Shown: piece by piece, positions 18,528-27,127 of the stretch
Layout: each line of letters opens with the position of its first letter
How positions within the stretch are numbered: position 1 is the first letter of the stretch
NCBI RefSeq assembly: GCF_001724135.1
Contig: NZ_MEDS01000011.1
Location: forward strand, 55,897 to 119,896
Length of the DNA stretch: 64,000 bases
Direction: 5' to 3'
Source of the DNA: Comamonas sp. SCN 65-56
GTDB lineage: Bacteria; Pseudomonadota; Gammaproteobacteria; Burkholderiales; Burkholderiaceae_C
Notes under the pieces: model-generated
Database searches by the model: none
What the model was told of the DNA's origin: nothing
The model's input: the letters and a program-made list of their open reading frames with translations, nothing else
Made by a program: the position numbers and the translations under genes

Positions 18528-19949
18528 ATGCTCGCCCTGCCCCACATCTCGCCCCTGGAACATGGCGCCTTCGTCGCCGTGGGCCTGCTGACCTACGTCG
18601 TCATCACGCGCATACGCCAGCAACGGCGCCCGCCCTACGCCGCGATGTCCTGGGTGCTCGGGATCGCGGCCTTCCCCTATCTGGGCCTGCCGCTGTTTCT
18701 GATCTTCGGCACGCGCAAGCTCATCCGCCCTGAAACTCGCAGCCAGCCCGTGCCCGCCGGGTCCTGGAGCCACGCGGCCGCGCCCTGGGCCACGCGCCTG
18801 CTGGCCGCCGTCGGCGTGGCGGGCGCGCGCCCGCAAGCCTCGGTGCGCTTTGCCGCCGATGGCCCCGAGGCCCTGGCGCAATTGCGCGAGGTGATTGCCG
18901 CCAGCCGCCACACGCTCGATATCTGCACCTACGTGCTGGGCGACGATGCCACGGGCGCCGCCGTGGCCGCCGCTCTCGCCGAACGCGCGCGCGCCGGCGT
19001 GCACGTGCGCCTGCTGGTGGACAGCATCGGCAGCCTCAAGAGCGCGCACCGGCACGACGCGATGCTCAAGGCCATGGGCGTGCGCACGCGCCTGTTCGTT
19101 CCCGCGCTCGGCCTGCCCGGGCGCGGGCGCACCAATTTGCGCAACCACCGCAAGGTGGTGATCGCCGACGGCGCGCTGCTGTGGGCGGGCGGGCGCAACA
19201 TCGCCGACGAATACTTCATCGGCAAGGTGGGTGCTCCAGCGTGGATCGACTTGAGCTTCATCGCCCAAGGGCCGCTGGCGGCGCAGGCGCAGGCGCTGTT
19301 TGACAGCGACTGGCGCATCGCCCGTGGCGCCCGGCGCGCCCCGCGCCTGGGCTACGCCGAACGCTACGCGCGGCGCGAAGCCGCCTCGGGCGTGGCCCTG
19401 CCCGCAGGCCAGGCGCACTTGGCGCAATGGGTGCCCAGCGGGCCGGATTTCCACGAGGACATCCTGCACGCGCTGCTGGTCTCCAGCGCCTTCCACGCCG
19501 AGCACCGCCTGCTGCTGGCCACGCCCTACTTCGTGCCCGACGAGGGCCTGCTCGAAGCGCTGGTGCTGGCGGCCAAGCGGGGCCTGGCGATCACGCTGGT
19601 GCTGCCGCGCCGCTCCAACCACCGGCTGGCGGACTGGGCACGCGGGCGGGCGGCGCGCACGCTGGTGCAGGCGGGCGTTCACGTCTGCCTGCTGCCATCG
19701 ATGATCCACGCCAAGGCGGTGGTGGTGGACGACGTGCTCGCGCTGTGCGGCTCAGCCAACCTGGACAGCCGCAGCCTGTTCATCAACTACGAGGCGATGG
19801 CGGCCTTCCACGACCGCGAAGATATCGAATGGCTGGCGCGCTGGATCGAGCAGACCGCCGCCACGGGCACGCGCGCGAGCGCCCGCGCGCCAAGCTGGCC
19901 GCGCGACATCGCCGAAGGCATCGTCGCGACCATCGGCTTTCAGCTCTGA
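18528..19949 (+). CDS. cls: Cardiolipin synthase-like phospholipase D family protein
   Basis: A 473-aa membrane enzyme with two N-terminal helices (residues ~10-25 and ~40-60), like the PLDc_N domain of bacterial cardiolipin synthases. Two HKD motifs follow: NHRKVVIADGALLWAGGRN (about residue 205) and MIHAKAVVVDD with GSANLDSRS (about residue 392). It probably condenses two phosphatidylglycerols, or PG with PE, to cardiolipin at the inner membrane. The start is ATG 18528, as upstream sequence in frame is repeat-derived. It is convergent with the ybbA-like gene, overlapping by 10 bp. Confidence 0.88.
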   Translation: MLALPHISPLEHGAFVAVGLLTYVVITRIRQQRRPPYAAMSWVLGIAAFPYLGLPLFLIFGTRKLIRPETRSQPVPAGSWSHAAAPWATRLLAAVGVAGARPQASVRFAADGPEALAQLREVIAASRHTLDICTYVLGDDATGAAVAAALAERARAGVHVRLLVDSIGSLKSAHRHDAMLKAMGVRTRLFVPALGLPGRGRTNLRNHRKVVIADGALLWAGGRNIADEYFIGKVGAPAWIDLSFIAQGPLAAQAQALFDSDWRIARGARRAPRLGYAERYARREAASGVALPAGQAHLAQWVPSGPDFHEDILHALLVSSAFHAEHRLLLATPYFVPDEGLLEALVLAAKRGLAITLVLPRRSNHRLADWARGRAARTLVQAGVHVCLLPSMIHAKAVVVDDVLALCGSANLDSRSLFINYEAMAAFHDREDIEWLARWIEQTAATGTRASARAPSWPRDIAEGIVATIGFQL

Positions 19950-20644
19950 TCGATGGCGGCGATGGCTCCCGCCTCCAGCGTGATGCGCTGCTGGCAGCGC
20001 GCCGCAATGCCGCGGTCGTGCGTGACCAGCACCAACGTCGTGCCCTGTTCCTGATTGAGCTGCAGCATGAGCCGCATGACGCTTTCCCCCGTCGCGAAAT
20101 CCAGGCTTCCGGTGGGCTCGTCGGCCAGCAGCAAGGCTGGCTGCACCACGAACGCACGCGCCAGTGCTACGCGCTGCTGCTCGCCGCCGGAAAGTACCCG
20201 CGGATAGGCCCTCGCTCGCTGCGCCAGGCCCACGCGCGCCAGCATTTCCGTGGCGCGCGGCCGTGCATCACTCTGGCCTGCAAGCTCCAGCGGCAGCATG
20301 ACGTTTTCCAGCGCGCTCAAGTGGCCCAGCAGCTGAAAGCTCTGGAACACGAAACCGATTTTTTGCGCGCGCAGCGCTGCGCGGCTATCCTCGTCGAGGG
20401 CAAACACATCCTGCCCATCGAGTAGCACGGTGCCGCTGCTGGGCGTATCCAGGCCCGCCATGATGGACAGCAGCGTGCTCTTGCCCGAGCCCGATGCGCC
20501 GACGATGGCAACCGTCTGGCCGCGGTGCAAGGAGAAGCTGACATCCCGCAAAATGTCAAACTGCCCGGTGGCATCAAGAACCGTCTTGCGCAGGTGGCGT
20601 ACCGATAGCAGAGGCGAAGCAGGTGAAAGTTCGGAATCAGGCAT
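19940..20644 (-). CDS. ybbA: ABC transporter ATP-binding protein, YbbA/LolD type
   Basis: A 234-aa ATPase with Walker [10 protein letters not shown] (~residue 46), Q-loop [11 protein letters not shown], signature LSGGEQQR, Walker B LLLADEP and the switch His in LVTHD. It resembles YbbA and LolD/MacB-type ATPases. The divergent neighbour is a TesA-like esterase, the same ybbA/tesA pairing as in enterobacteria. No ybbP-type permease is adjacent, so the partner permease must be elsewhere. The start codons of this gene and the esterase overlap in a CATG. Confidence 0.88.
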   Translation of the reverse strand: MPDSELSPASPLLSVRHLRKTVLDATGQFDILRDVSFSLHRGQTVAIVGASGSGKSTLLSIMAGLDTPSSGTVLLDGQDVFALDEDSRAALRAQKIGFVFQSFQLLGHLSALENVMLPLELAGQSDARPRATEMLARVGLAQRARAYPRVLSGGEQQRVALARAFVVQPALLLADEPTGSLDFATGESVMRLMLQLNQEQGTTLVLVTHDRGIAARCQQRITLEAGAIAAIDQS

Positions 20645-21299
20645 GAACGATGGTGAAGAAAACTGGCGCGGTGCAAACCGGCGTGACTTTATCCTGCTGG
20701 CGCTGGCGGGCTGCGCGGCCATGCCGCTTTCGGCAGCGCCGGCGCCGGTGATCCTGGTACTGGGTGACTCCATGAGCGCCGAATACGGCCTGGCACGCGG
20801 CAGCGGCTGGGTTGCCTTGCTGCAGCAGCGGCTGGCGGATCGGAAGATGGCGGCGACGGTGATCAATGCCAGCGTGAGCGGCGACACCACGGCCGGCGGA
20901 CGCTCGCGCCTGCAGGTGCTGCTGCACAAGCACCAGCCCACCTTGGTGGTCATCGAGCTGGGCGGCAACGATGCGCTGCGCGGCCTGCCGCTGCAAAGCA
21001 CCCAGGAGAACCTCGCGCAAATGGTGCAGCAGGCGCAGGCGGCGCGCGCCAGGGTGCTGCTGGTGGGCATGCAGGTGCCGCCCAACTACGGCACCGACTA
21101 CGCGCGTCGCTTTGCCGCCCTGTTTGAAACTACTGCCAAGACGCACAAGACAGCGCTGGTGCCATTTTTGCTCGCGGGCGTTGCCGATGGCCCGGAGCCG
21201 CTGCAACTGTTTCAGGCTGATCGCATTCACCCCAATGCGCGGGCGCAACCCCTCATGATGGAAAACGTCTGGAAGGCATTGGCACCCATGCTGCGCTGA
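20643..21299 (+). CDS. tesA: TesA-like SGNH hydrolase (arylesterase/lysophospholipase)
   Basis: A 218-aa SGNH esterase with an N-terminal export signal (residues ~14-32; RRDFILLALAGCAA has an RR pair and a Cys that could be a lipid site). Catalytic blocks are GDSMSAEYGL (Ser), the oxyanion Gly in SVSGDTTAGG, GGNDALRG (Asn) and DRIHPNARAQ (Asp and His). TesA-type enzymes hydrolyse thioesters, esters and lysophospholipids in the periplasm. The start is ATG 20643, sharing a CATG with the divergent ybbA-like gene; a slightly later start cannot be excluded. Confidence 0.9.
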   Translation: MNDGEENWRGANRRDFILLALAGCAAMPLSAAPAPVILVLGDSMSAEYGLARGSGWVALLQQRLADRKMAATVINASVSGDTTAGGRSRLQVLLHKHQPTLVVIELGGNDALRGLPLQSTQENLAQMVQQAQAARARVLLVGMQVPPNYGTDYARRFAALFETTAKTHKTALVPFLLAGVADGPEPLQLFQADRIHPNARAQPLMMENVWKALAPMLR

Positions 21300-21315
21300 T
21301 CATGTGCTCGCCTTC

Positions 21316-21434
21316 GCTCCCTCCCCCTCTGGGAGAGGGCGGGGGTGGGGGCCAGCGGGGCATCAAGCCACTTGCCGTCGCGACGCCAGCGCTCGCAGCC
21401 CCCATCCCAACCTTCCCCCAAAGGGGGAAGGAGC
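21316..21434. repeat. GC-rich inverted repeat pair
   Basis: The left arm 21316-21352 and right arm 21398-21434 are about 37 bp each and nearly complementary, both with GCTCC at the outer end, GGGAGAGGG/AAGGGGGAAGG in the middle and GGGGGC at the inner end. Each arm is itself a small hairpin (CCCTCTGGGAGAGGG; CCTTCCCCCAAAGGGGGAAGG). It lies between the convergent tesA and metC-like genes and may act as a bidirectional terminator or as a mobile REP-like element. Confidence 0.7.
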
Positions 21435-21451
21435 CCGGAGCCAGCCATCCG

Positions 21452-22675
21452 TCAGCCAAAAACGCTCTTCATCGCCTGCGCCAGATCGGCGCGCAAGTCA
21501 TTGACTTCTTCCAGCCCGATCGCGAAGCGCACTACCGTGCCACTGGCCAGGTGCGGCGTGGCGCGGCTGCGCATGGCCGAGAGCTGGTAGGGCATCACCA
21601 GGCTGAGCGGCCCACCCCAGCTGTAGCCCAGGCGAAAGAGCGTGAGCGCATCGCAGAAGGCATCGACCTGCGCGCTGCTGTAGCGCGCATCCACCACCAC
21701 GCTGAACAGGCCCGCGGCCTGTCCTTCCCCCTGGCGGCAGCACAGGGCCTGCCAGTGTGCATAGCCGGGCGCACCGGCCAGCGCCGGATGCAGCACCTGC
21801 GCTACCGCCGCCTGCCCCCGCAGCCATTGCGCCAATTCACGCGCTGCCAGATCCTGCGCGCGGTAGCGCAGCGCCATGCTGGGCAGCGCGCGCAGCACAA
21901 CCTCCAGATCGTTGGCGCCCACGCCCAAACCCAGGTGCATGTGCGCCGCCTGAATGCGCCGGTGCAGCGCCGCGTCGCGCGTGGTGATGGCGCCCATCAA
22001 CACGTCGCCACCGCCGCTGGGGTACTTGGTGAGCGCGTGCACGGAAACATCCACACCCAGGCTGGCATCACCCAGCAGGTCAAACGGCGCAAACGCCAGG
22101 CCTGCGCCCCAGGTGTTGTCCAGTGCCATCGTGACGCCGCGCTCGCGGCACAGACGCGCCTGGGCAATGAGGTCGGGGAATTCCATGGTGACCGAGCCCG
22201 GCGCCTCCAGCCACACCAGGCGCGTGGCCGAGGTGATCTTGCCGGCCAGGTCCTGCACATCCATAGCGTCGTACACGGCATGGCGCACGCCATAGCGTGC
22301 CAGCAGCTCCAGCGTGAGTGCCATGTTCGGTCCATAGACGTTGTCGGGCAGCAGCACCTCATCGCCCTGCGAGAGCAAGGCCAGCGAGGTGGTGCTGAGG
22401 GCCGCCAGACCGCTGGGCGCCAGCAGGCAGTGGCTGCCGCCTTCCAGCGTGGCGATGCGCTCCTCCAGCAGATAGCTCGTCGGCGTGCCGTGCAGTCCGT
22501 AGGTATAGCCGCTCTTGTCCTGCCAGCGGCGCTTGCGCATGGCGGCAACGTCGGGAAACAGCACGGTGGACGCCTTGTGCACCGGCGGCTGGATGCCCTC
22601 GAAAGCGGCTGGCGGTGCGTAGGCGTGGTGAATCAGGGTGGTGGCGATGTGCTGCGGGTCTGGCTTCTGTGTCAT
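21452..22675 (-). CDS. metC: Cystathionine beta-lyase (Cys/Met metabolism PLP enzyme)
   Basis: A 407-aa fold-type I PLP enzyme, most like MetC, which cleaves cystathionine to homocysteine. It begins with PDPQHIATTLIHHAY and PPVHKASTVLFPDV. TYGLHGTPTSYLLEERIATL resembles bacterial MetC of the alanine/serine-sensitive group. SVHALTKYPSGGGDVLMG carries the PLP lysine, and DNTWGAGLAFAP the PLP-contact Asp. The start is ATG 22675, in the sense direction away from the divergent sulfate transporter (31 bp apart), consistent with a sulfur-metabolism pair. Confidence 0.88.
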   Translation of the reverse strand: MTQKPDPQHIATTLIHHAYAPPAAFEGIQPPVHKASTVLFPDVAAMRKRRWQDKSGYTYGLHGTPTSYLLEERIATLEGGSHCLLAPSGLAALSTTSLALLSQGDEVLLPDNVYGPNMALTLELLARYGVRHAVYDAMDVQDLAGKITSATRLVWLEAPGSVTMEFPDLIAQARLCRERGVTMALDNTWGAGLAFAPFDLLGDASLGVDVSVHALTKYPSGGGDVLMGAITTRDAALHRRIQAAHMHLGLGVGANDLEVVLRALPSMALRYRAQDLAARELAQWLRGQAAVAQVLHPALAGAPGYAHWQALCCRQGEGQAAGLFSVVVDARYSSAQVDAFCDALTLFRLGYSWGGPLSLVMPYQLSAMRSRATPHLASGTVVRFAIGLEEVNDLRADLAQAMKSVFG

Positions 22676-22706
22676 CCCCGCATGGTAGCGCTGCGACAAT
22701 TCATCG

Positions 22707-24386
22707 ATGATCGTACCCTTGAACCTCGCGCGCTGGTTTCCCTTTCTGGCTTGGCCACGCCCCAACCGGGAACTGCTGCGCGGCGAATTCTGGGCTGGCA
22801 TGACGGTTGGTCTGATGCTGGTGCCCCAGGGCGTAGCCTATGCCCAGCTCGCCGGCATGCCCCTGATCACAGGCATGTATGCCTCGTTCATTCCGATGCT
22901 GGTCGCCGTACTCTGGGGCTCTTCGGTACGTCTGGGCGTGGGGCCGACGGCACTGACCAGCCTGCTCACCGGTGCTTCGCTCATCGGTCTGGCCCAACCC
23001 GGCAGCGCGCATTGGGTGGCGCTGGTGGTGTGGATCGCGATTCTCTCCGGCCTGCTGCAGGCCACGCTGGGCGTGGTGCGCTTTGGCTGGCTGCTGAGCC
23101 TGGTGACATCGCCGGTGTTGAACGGCTTCACCCAGGCGGCGGCGCTGCTCATCCTGACATCGCAGCTGCCCTCGCTGCTCGGACTCACGACGGGCTGGCG
23201 CGCATTTCTGCAGCAGCCCTCCTGGCAGTCGCTGGAATGGCGCGCGGCCGCCTTCGGCCTGGCGAGCATCGCGCTGCTGTGGACGATGCAGCGCTGGCGG
23301 CGCAGCTTTCCGGCGGCCATCGTGGTGATTGCGCTCACCGCCACCGCCAGCTGGGCGCTGGGCTTTGCGGCGCACGGCGGCGCAGTCATAGGCGCGCTGC
23401 CGCAGGGCCTGCCCAGTTTGTTCCTGCCCGGCTGGCTCGACTGGAGCGATTTCAGCGCGCTCATCATGCCGGTGATGGTGATCACGCTGGTGAGCTTTCT
23501 GGAAACCGCTTCCAGCGCCAAGGTGGACCACGGCCAGGGCGGCACGCAGTGGAACGAAAACCAGGACTTGATTGCCCATGGTCTGGCCAAGGTTAGCTCG
23601 GGCCTGTGCGGCGCATTCCCCACCAGCGCCTCTTTTTCGCGTTCGGCGCTCAATCTGTATGCCGGTGCGCAGACCGGCTGGGCCACGCTGTTTGCGTTTG
23701 CCCTGGTTCTCGCCGCCCTGCTGTGGCTGGTGCCGCTGCTCTTCCACGTGCCGCAATCGGTGCTGGCGGCGGTGGTCATCGTCGCCATCAAGGGCTTGAT
23801 CAAGCCCATGAGCATGCTGCGGCTGTGGCGCCTGTCGCGCGTGGAAACCGTCACCGGCTTGCTGACGTTTGCCATCACGCTGCTGAGCGCGCCGCGCATG
23901 TACTGGGGCGTGCTGATCGGCTTGCTGGTGAACCTGAGCCACTTCCTCTTTCAGCGTCTGCACCCGCGGATCATTGAGGTCGGCCTGCATCCCGACGGCA
24001 CGCTGCGCGACCGCGTGCTCTGGAATCTGTCGGCGCTGCCGGCGCAGGTGCTGGCGCTGCGCATGGATGCGGCACTGGATTTCGCCTCCGCCACCGCACT
24101 GGAAAAACGCGTGGCCGACGAGTTCGCCAACCGCCCGCAGCTGCGCCACCTGTGCCTGTTCGCCCAGCCCATCAACCGCATTGACGTCACCGGCGTCGAG
24201 GCCTTCGTGCGCCTGCTGCTGCTCATGCAAAGCCGCGGTGGCATGCTGCATGTGAGTGGCCTGAAGCTGCCGGTGCAGCAGACCCTGGAAGTGGCCGGCG
24301 CATTGAAGCCCAACAGCCATCTGTCGCTCTACCGCACCGATGCGCAAGCGGTCGCCGCCGTGCAGAAACTTTACGCCACCGGATGA
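22707..24386 (+). CDS. SulP family anion transporter with STAS domain
   Basis: A 559-aa inner-membrane transporter of the SLC26/SulP family, probably for sulfate or another anion. Hydrophobic segments run from ~20 to ~420. The family signature is GLMLVPQGVAYAQLAGMPLITGMY (residues ~36-60, listed here only as its key region), followed by a TASFSRSA-like GAFPTSASFSRSALN. A cytoplasmic STAS domain covers ~440-555 (LRMDAALDFASATALEKRV, NRIDVTGVEAF). It diverges from the metC-like gene. Substrate cannot be decided from sequence; bicarbonate or dicarboxylate use is known in some members. Confidence 0.88.
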   Translation: MIVPLNLARWFPFLAWPRPNRELLRGEFWAGMTVGLMLVPQGVAYAQLAGMPLITGMYASFIPMLVAVLWGSSVRLGVGPTALTSLLTGASLIGLAQPGSAHWVALVVWIAILSGLLQATLGVVRFGWLLSLVTSPVLNGFTQAAALLILTSQLPSLLGLTTGWRAFLQQPSWQSLEWRAAAFGLASIALLWTMQRWRRSFPAAIVVIALTATASWALGFAAHGGAVIGALPQGLPSLFLPGWLDWSDFSALIMPVMVITLVSFLETASSAKVDHGQGGTQWNENQDLIAHGLAKVSSGLCGAFPTSASFSRSALNLYAGAQTGWATLFAFALVLAALLWLVPLLFHVPQSVLAAVVIVAIKGLIKPMSMLRLWRLSRVETVTGLLTFAITLLSAPRMYWGVLIGLLVNLSHFLFQRLHPRIIEVGLHPDGTLRDRVLWNLSALPAQVLALRMDAALDFASATALEKRVADEFANRPQLRHLCLFAQPINRIDVTGVEAFVRLLLLMQSRGGMLHVSGLKLPVQQTLEVAGALKPNSHLSLYRTDAQAVAAVQKLYATG

Positions 24387-24479
24387 TTCACAGATGGCAG
24401 CGCCGGGTCCTGCTGCCGGGGCGCTGTTACACTTGCCCAACCCGCTTCAGCTGTCACTTTTCAGGACTTGCGCAACCCC

Positions 24480-25226
24480 ATGGATCTCGGCGATCTGCGT
24501 CTAGGCACTGCCCACGCCCTGGTATCCGAGTCCTTTGGCGAGCGACTGCCAGCGCCTGAGGCCCAGCCCGCGGCGTACCTGCAGGCGCTGATCGACGGGC
24601 TGTGCGAGCTTTCCCTAAAGGATCCGCTGACCGGCCTGCACAACCGCCGCTACCTCAATGCGGTACTCGAAAGTGAAATCGACCGCGTCGCACGCACCGG
24701 CGAGGCGGCGCTGCTGCTCATCATTGATATCGACCATTTCAAGAACGTGAACGACACCCATGGTCACCCCGTCGGCGACCTGGTGCTGCAGGCGGTGGCG
24801 CACACGATTCGTGCGTGCATGCGGCCAATGGACACCGTGGCGCGCTACGGTGGAGAAGAATTTGCCGTGATCCTGCCCGCCTGCCAGTTCGGTTTCGGCA
24901 AGCGCGTGGCCGAACGCGTGCGCAAGGCCATCAAGGCCACCCAGGTGATCGTTTCACCGGCAGTGACACTGAACGTTACAGCCAGCATCGGCGGCGCCTA
25001 CACCATCGAGTGGATACGCAGTACCACCGCACTGTGGACCGATCGCGCTGACGCCCAGCTTTACAAGGCCAAACAGAGCGGGCGCAACCACGCCTGCATC
25101 GAGGAGCCGCCGGACAGCACCGTGACCGCTGACGAAAAAAACATGCTTTTGGCCCCGCTATACAAAACATCGGGCTGGGACGATCTATCGTCCAATGAGA
25201 CTTTGAACCATGGCAGCGCCCACTGA
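24480..25226 (+). CDS. GGDEF diguanylate cyclase
   Basis: A 248-aa soluble protein starting at ATG 24480 (a TTG at 24468 is also possible). After ~45 residues without a recognised sensor domain comes a GGDEF domain with LKDPLTGLHNRRYL, the metal strand IIDIDHFKNVNDTHGH and the active motif RYGGEEFAVILPA; an RxxD inhibitory site is not obvious. It should make cyclic di-GMP. Its 3' end overlaps the FlhG-like ATPase gene by 17 bp, so both are probably made together. The C-terminal ~40 residues look disordered. Confidence 0.9.
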   Translation: MDLGDLRLGTAHALVSESFGERLPAPEAQPAAYLQALIDGLCELSLKDPLTGLHNRRYLNAVLESEIDRVARTGEAALLLIIDIDHFKNVNDTHGHPVGDLVLQAVAHTIRACMRPMDTVARYGGEEFAVILPACQFGFGKRVAERVRKAIKATQVIVSPAVTLNVTASIGGAYTIEWIRSTTALWTDRADAQLYKAKQSGRNHACIEEPPDSTVTADEKNMLLAPLYKTSGWDDLSSNETLNHGSAH

Positions 25227-26088
25227 ATCCCCCACCATGCCCGACGCGCAGCCAGTCGCACCCCTTCCCACCGCCTCCAGCTCCGAGCAGAACAGCGGTC
25301 CGATCCAGAGCGCCGGTGCGCGTATCGTTGCCGTGACCAGCGGCAAGGGCGGCGTTGGCAAAACCTTTGTTTCCGCCAATCTGGCGGCGGCCCTCGCGCG
25401 CCGCGGCCACCGCGTACTGGTGCTGGATGCCGACCTCGGCCTGGCCAATCTGGACGTAGTGCTCAATCTCTACCCCAAGCTCACGCTGCACGACGTGATC
25501 ACCGGCAAGGCGCAGCTCGAAGACGTGGTGGTGCCCACGCCCGGCGGCTTTTCGGTCGTGCTCGCCGGCTCTGGCATGGTGGAATATTCCCGCCTCACCC
25601 CCGAGGTGCGCAATGAGTTGCTGCGCGTGATCGAGCAGCTCACGCCGCACTACGACGTAATGCTGCTCGACACCGGCGCCGGCATCTCCGACGTGGTGCT
25701 GTTTTCCGTTTCGCTGGCCTCCGAGGTGCTGGTGGTGGCGACGCCCGAGCCCACCTCACTGACCGATGCCTACGCCGCCATCAAGGTGCTGGCCGCGCAG
25801 CAGAATCGCCAGCACGTGCGTCTCGTGGTGAATCAGACGGCGCGGCCGGGCGATGGGCGGGCCATCACCAGCCAGCTGCAGCAGGTGCTCAATCGCTTTG
25901 TCGCCACCGGCTCGGGGCAGCCACTGCGCCTGATCCACATGGGCGACATCCCGGCCGACGTCAGCGTGCGCGATGCGGTGATGCGGCGTCAGCTTCTGGT
26001 GCAGCACATGCCGGGCAGCCCGGCGGCGCTGGCGGTGTCCCAGCTCGCCGGCAAATTCGAAAGCACGCTGCTGCCACCCGCCAGCTGA
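25210..26088 (+). CDS. MinD/FlhG-like ParA-family ATPase
   Basis: A 292-aa deviant Walker ATPase. SGKGGVGKTFVSANLAAAL (residues ~39-57) carries both signature lysines; DADLGLANLDVVLN and LLDTGAGISD follow. The pattern is closest to FlhG/FleN-type proteins, but there are no flagellar genes near. It lacks a clear C-terminal MinD membrane helix. It overlaps the GGDEF gene upstream, so a link with cyclic di-GMP signalling (for example polar localisation) is plausible. The N-terminal ~30 residues are Pro/Ser/Ala-rich. Confidence 0.85.
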   Translation: MAAPTESPTMPDAQPVAPLPTASSSEQNSGPIQSAGARIVAVTSGKGGVGKTFVSANLAAALARRGHRVLVLDADLGLANLDVVLNLYPKLTLHDVITGKAQLEDVVVPTPGGFSVVLAGSGMVEYSRLTPEVRNELLRVIEQLTPHYDVMLLDTGAGISDVVLFSVSLASEVLVVATPEPTSLTDAYAAIKVLAAQQNRQHVRLVVNQTARPGDGRAITSQLQQVLNRFVATGSGQPLRLIHMGDIPADVSVRDAVMRRQLLVQHMPGSPAALAVSQLAGKFESTLLPPAS

Positions 26089-26106
26089 ACGCCAGCGGGC
26101 GCCTTG

Positions 26107-27027
26107 CTACGGCTGCGGCGTCGGTCCGCCGGAAATCGAAAAGCGCAACAGCGGCGCAGAATCGTCGGCAAACGGCACGCTGAGCGCGAGCTCGCCGACG
26201 CCGTGCAGCAAACAGCTTTCGCGGCGCAGTTGCACCGGCGCAGCGCCATCGGCAAACCGCACCCAGGTGCCGAAGCTGCTCAAGTCCGTCAGAACGGCGC
26301 TGCCCTGGCGCCAATCCACGCGCGCATGCGTGCGCGAGACGCGCTGGTCGTCAACGCGCACATGACAATCGGCGCCGCGGCCGATATACACCGTGCCCGC
26401 AGCCGAAGTGAACCACTGCCGCGTGCCGTGCCAATCAAACTCAAGTCGGCCATTGCCGCCGGCGCCCGACAGCAGTGCACCCAATTCGCTGGGCAAGCCA
26501 CCCTGCACCGTCAGGTTGTCCTGGCCCTCTTCTTCGCGCCATTCGATCTGGTAGGTGACGACGGCTTCCGAGCGGCCGCGCACCTCCATGTGGCCCAGAC
26601 GGTTTGCTCCGCTGCGCTGGCGCCCGCTGAGCTCCTGCACCGTGGCCTCGGTGGCGAGAATTTCGTCCGGCCCGGCGCGCTCGCACAAACGTGCGGCGAT
26701 ATTGACCGCGTCGCCGTAGCAATCGCCCTCCACTTCAACGATCTCACCCGTGCATAGGCCGACGCGCACCGCCAGGCGCTGCGATTCGGGCAGTGCGCGG
26801 GTTGCCTGGTATTGCTCGCGCATGAGCTGCACGACGGAACCAGCTGCATCGGCACCGTTGGTGAAAATGCCAAACACGCCGTCACCCAGCTTCTTGACCA
26901 CGCGTCCACCGCCGTGCTTGATCGCCAGGCCCATTTGCCGCGTGAGTGTGGTGACCGCGCGCGTCGCCTCGGCGTTGCCCAACTCGTCAAACAGCGCCGT
27001 GCTGCCCGCGATGTCCGCGAACACCAC
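26107..27027 (-). CDS. Class III adenylate cyclase with C-terminal FHA domain
   Basis: A soluble ~306-aa cyclase. The catalytic domain (residues 1-~160) has FADIAGSTALF (metal Asp), KKLGDGVFGIF (second Asp) and CYGDAVNIAARLC. A FHA domain (~210-300) has YIGRGADCHVRVDD and VSRTHARVDW, implying binding to a phosphothreonine partner. The listed start is GTG 27027, but this begins inside the first beta strand. The in-frame codons upstream (back to a TGA at 27067-27069) hold only a CTG at 27057, which is preceded by GAGGA, so a CTG start giving 316 aa deserves attention. It converges with the FlhG-like gene. Confidence 0.85.
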   Translation of the reverse strand: MVFADIAGSTALFDELGNAEATRAVTTLTRQMGLAIKHGGGRVVKKLGDGVFGIFTNGADAAGSVVQLMREQYQATRALPESQRLAVRVGLCTGEIVEVEGDCYGDAVNIAARLCERAGPDEILATEATVQELSGRQRSGANRLGHMEVRGRSEAVVTYQIEWREEEGQDNLTVQGGLPSELGALLSGAGGNGRLEFDWHGTRQWFTSAAGTVYIGRGADCHVRVDDQRVSRTHARVDWRQGSAVLTDLSSFGTWVRFADGAAPVQLRRESCLLHGVGELALSVPFADDSAPLLRFSISGGPTPQP

Positions 27028-27127
27028 GGTCTTGAAGGGGCTGGCTGCGTTGGGCAGAGGAAATCCTCAGAGTTGAATGCTGTGCATTATGTTACGAATG
27101 CGCTTGCAAAAGAATCCGAAAAAGTTG

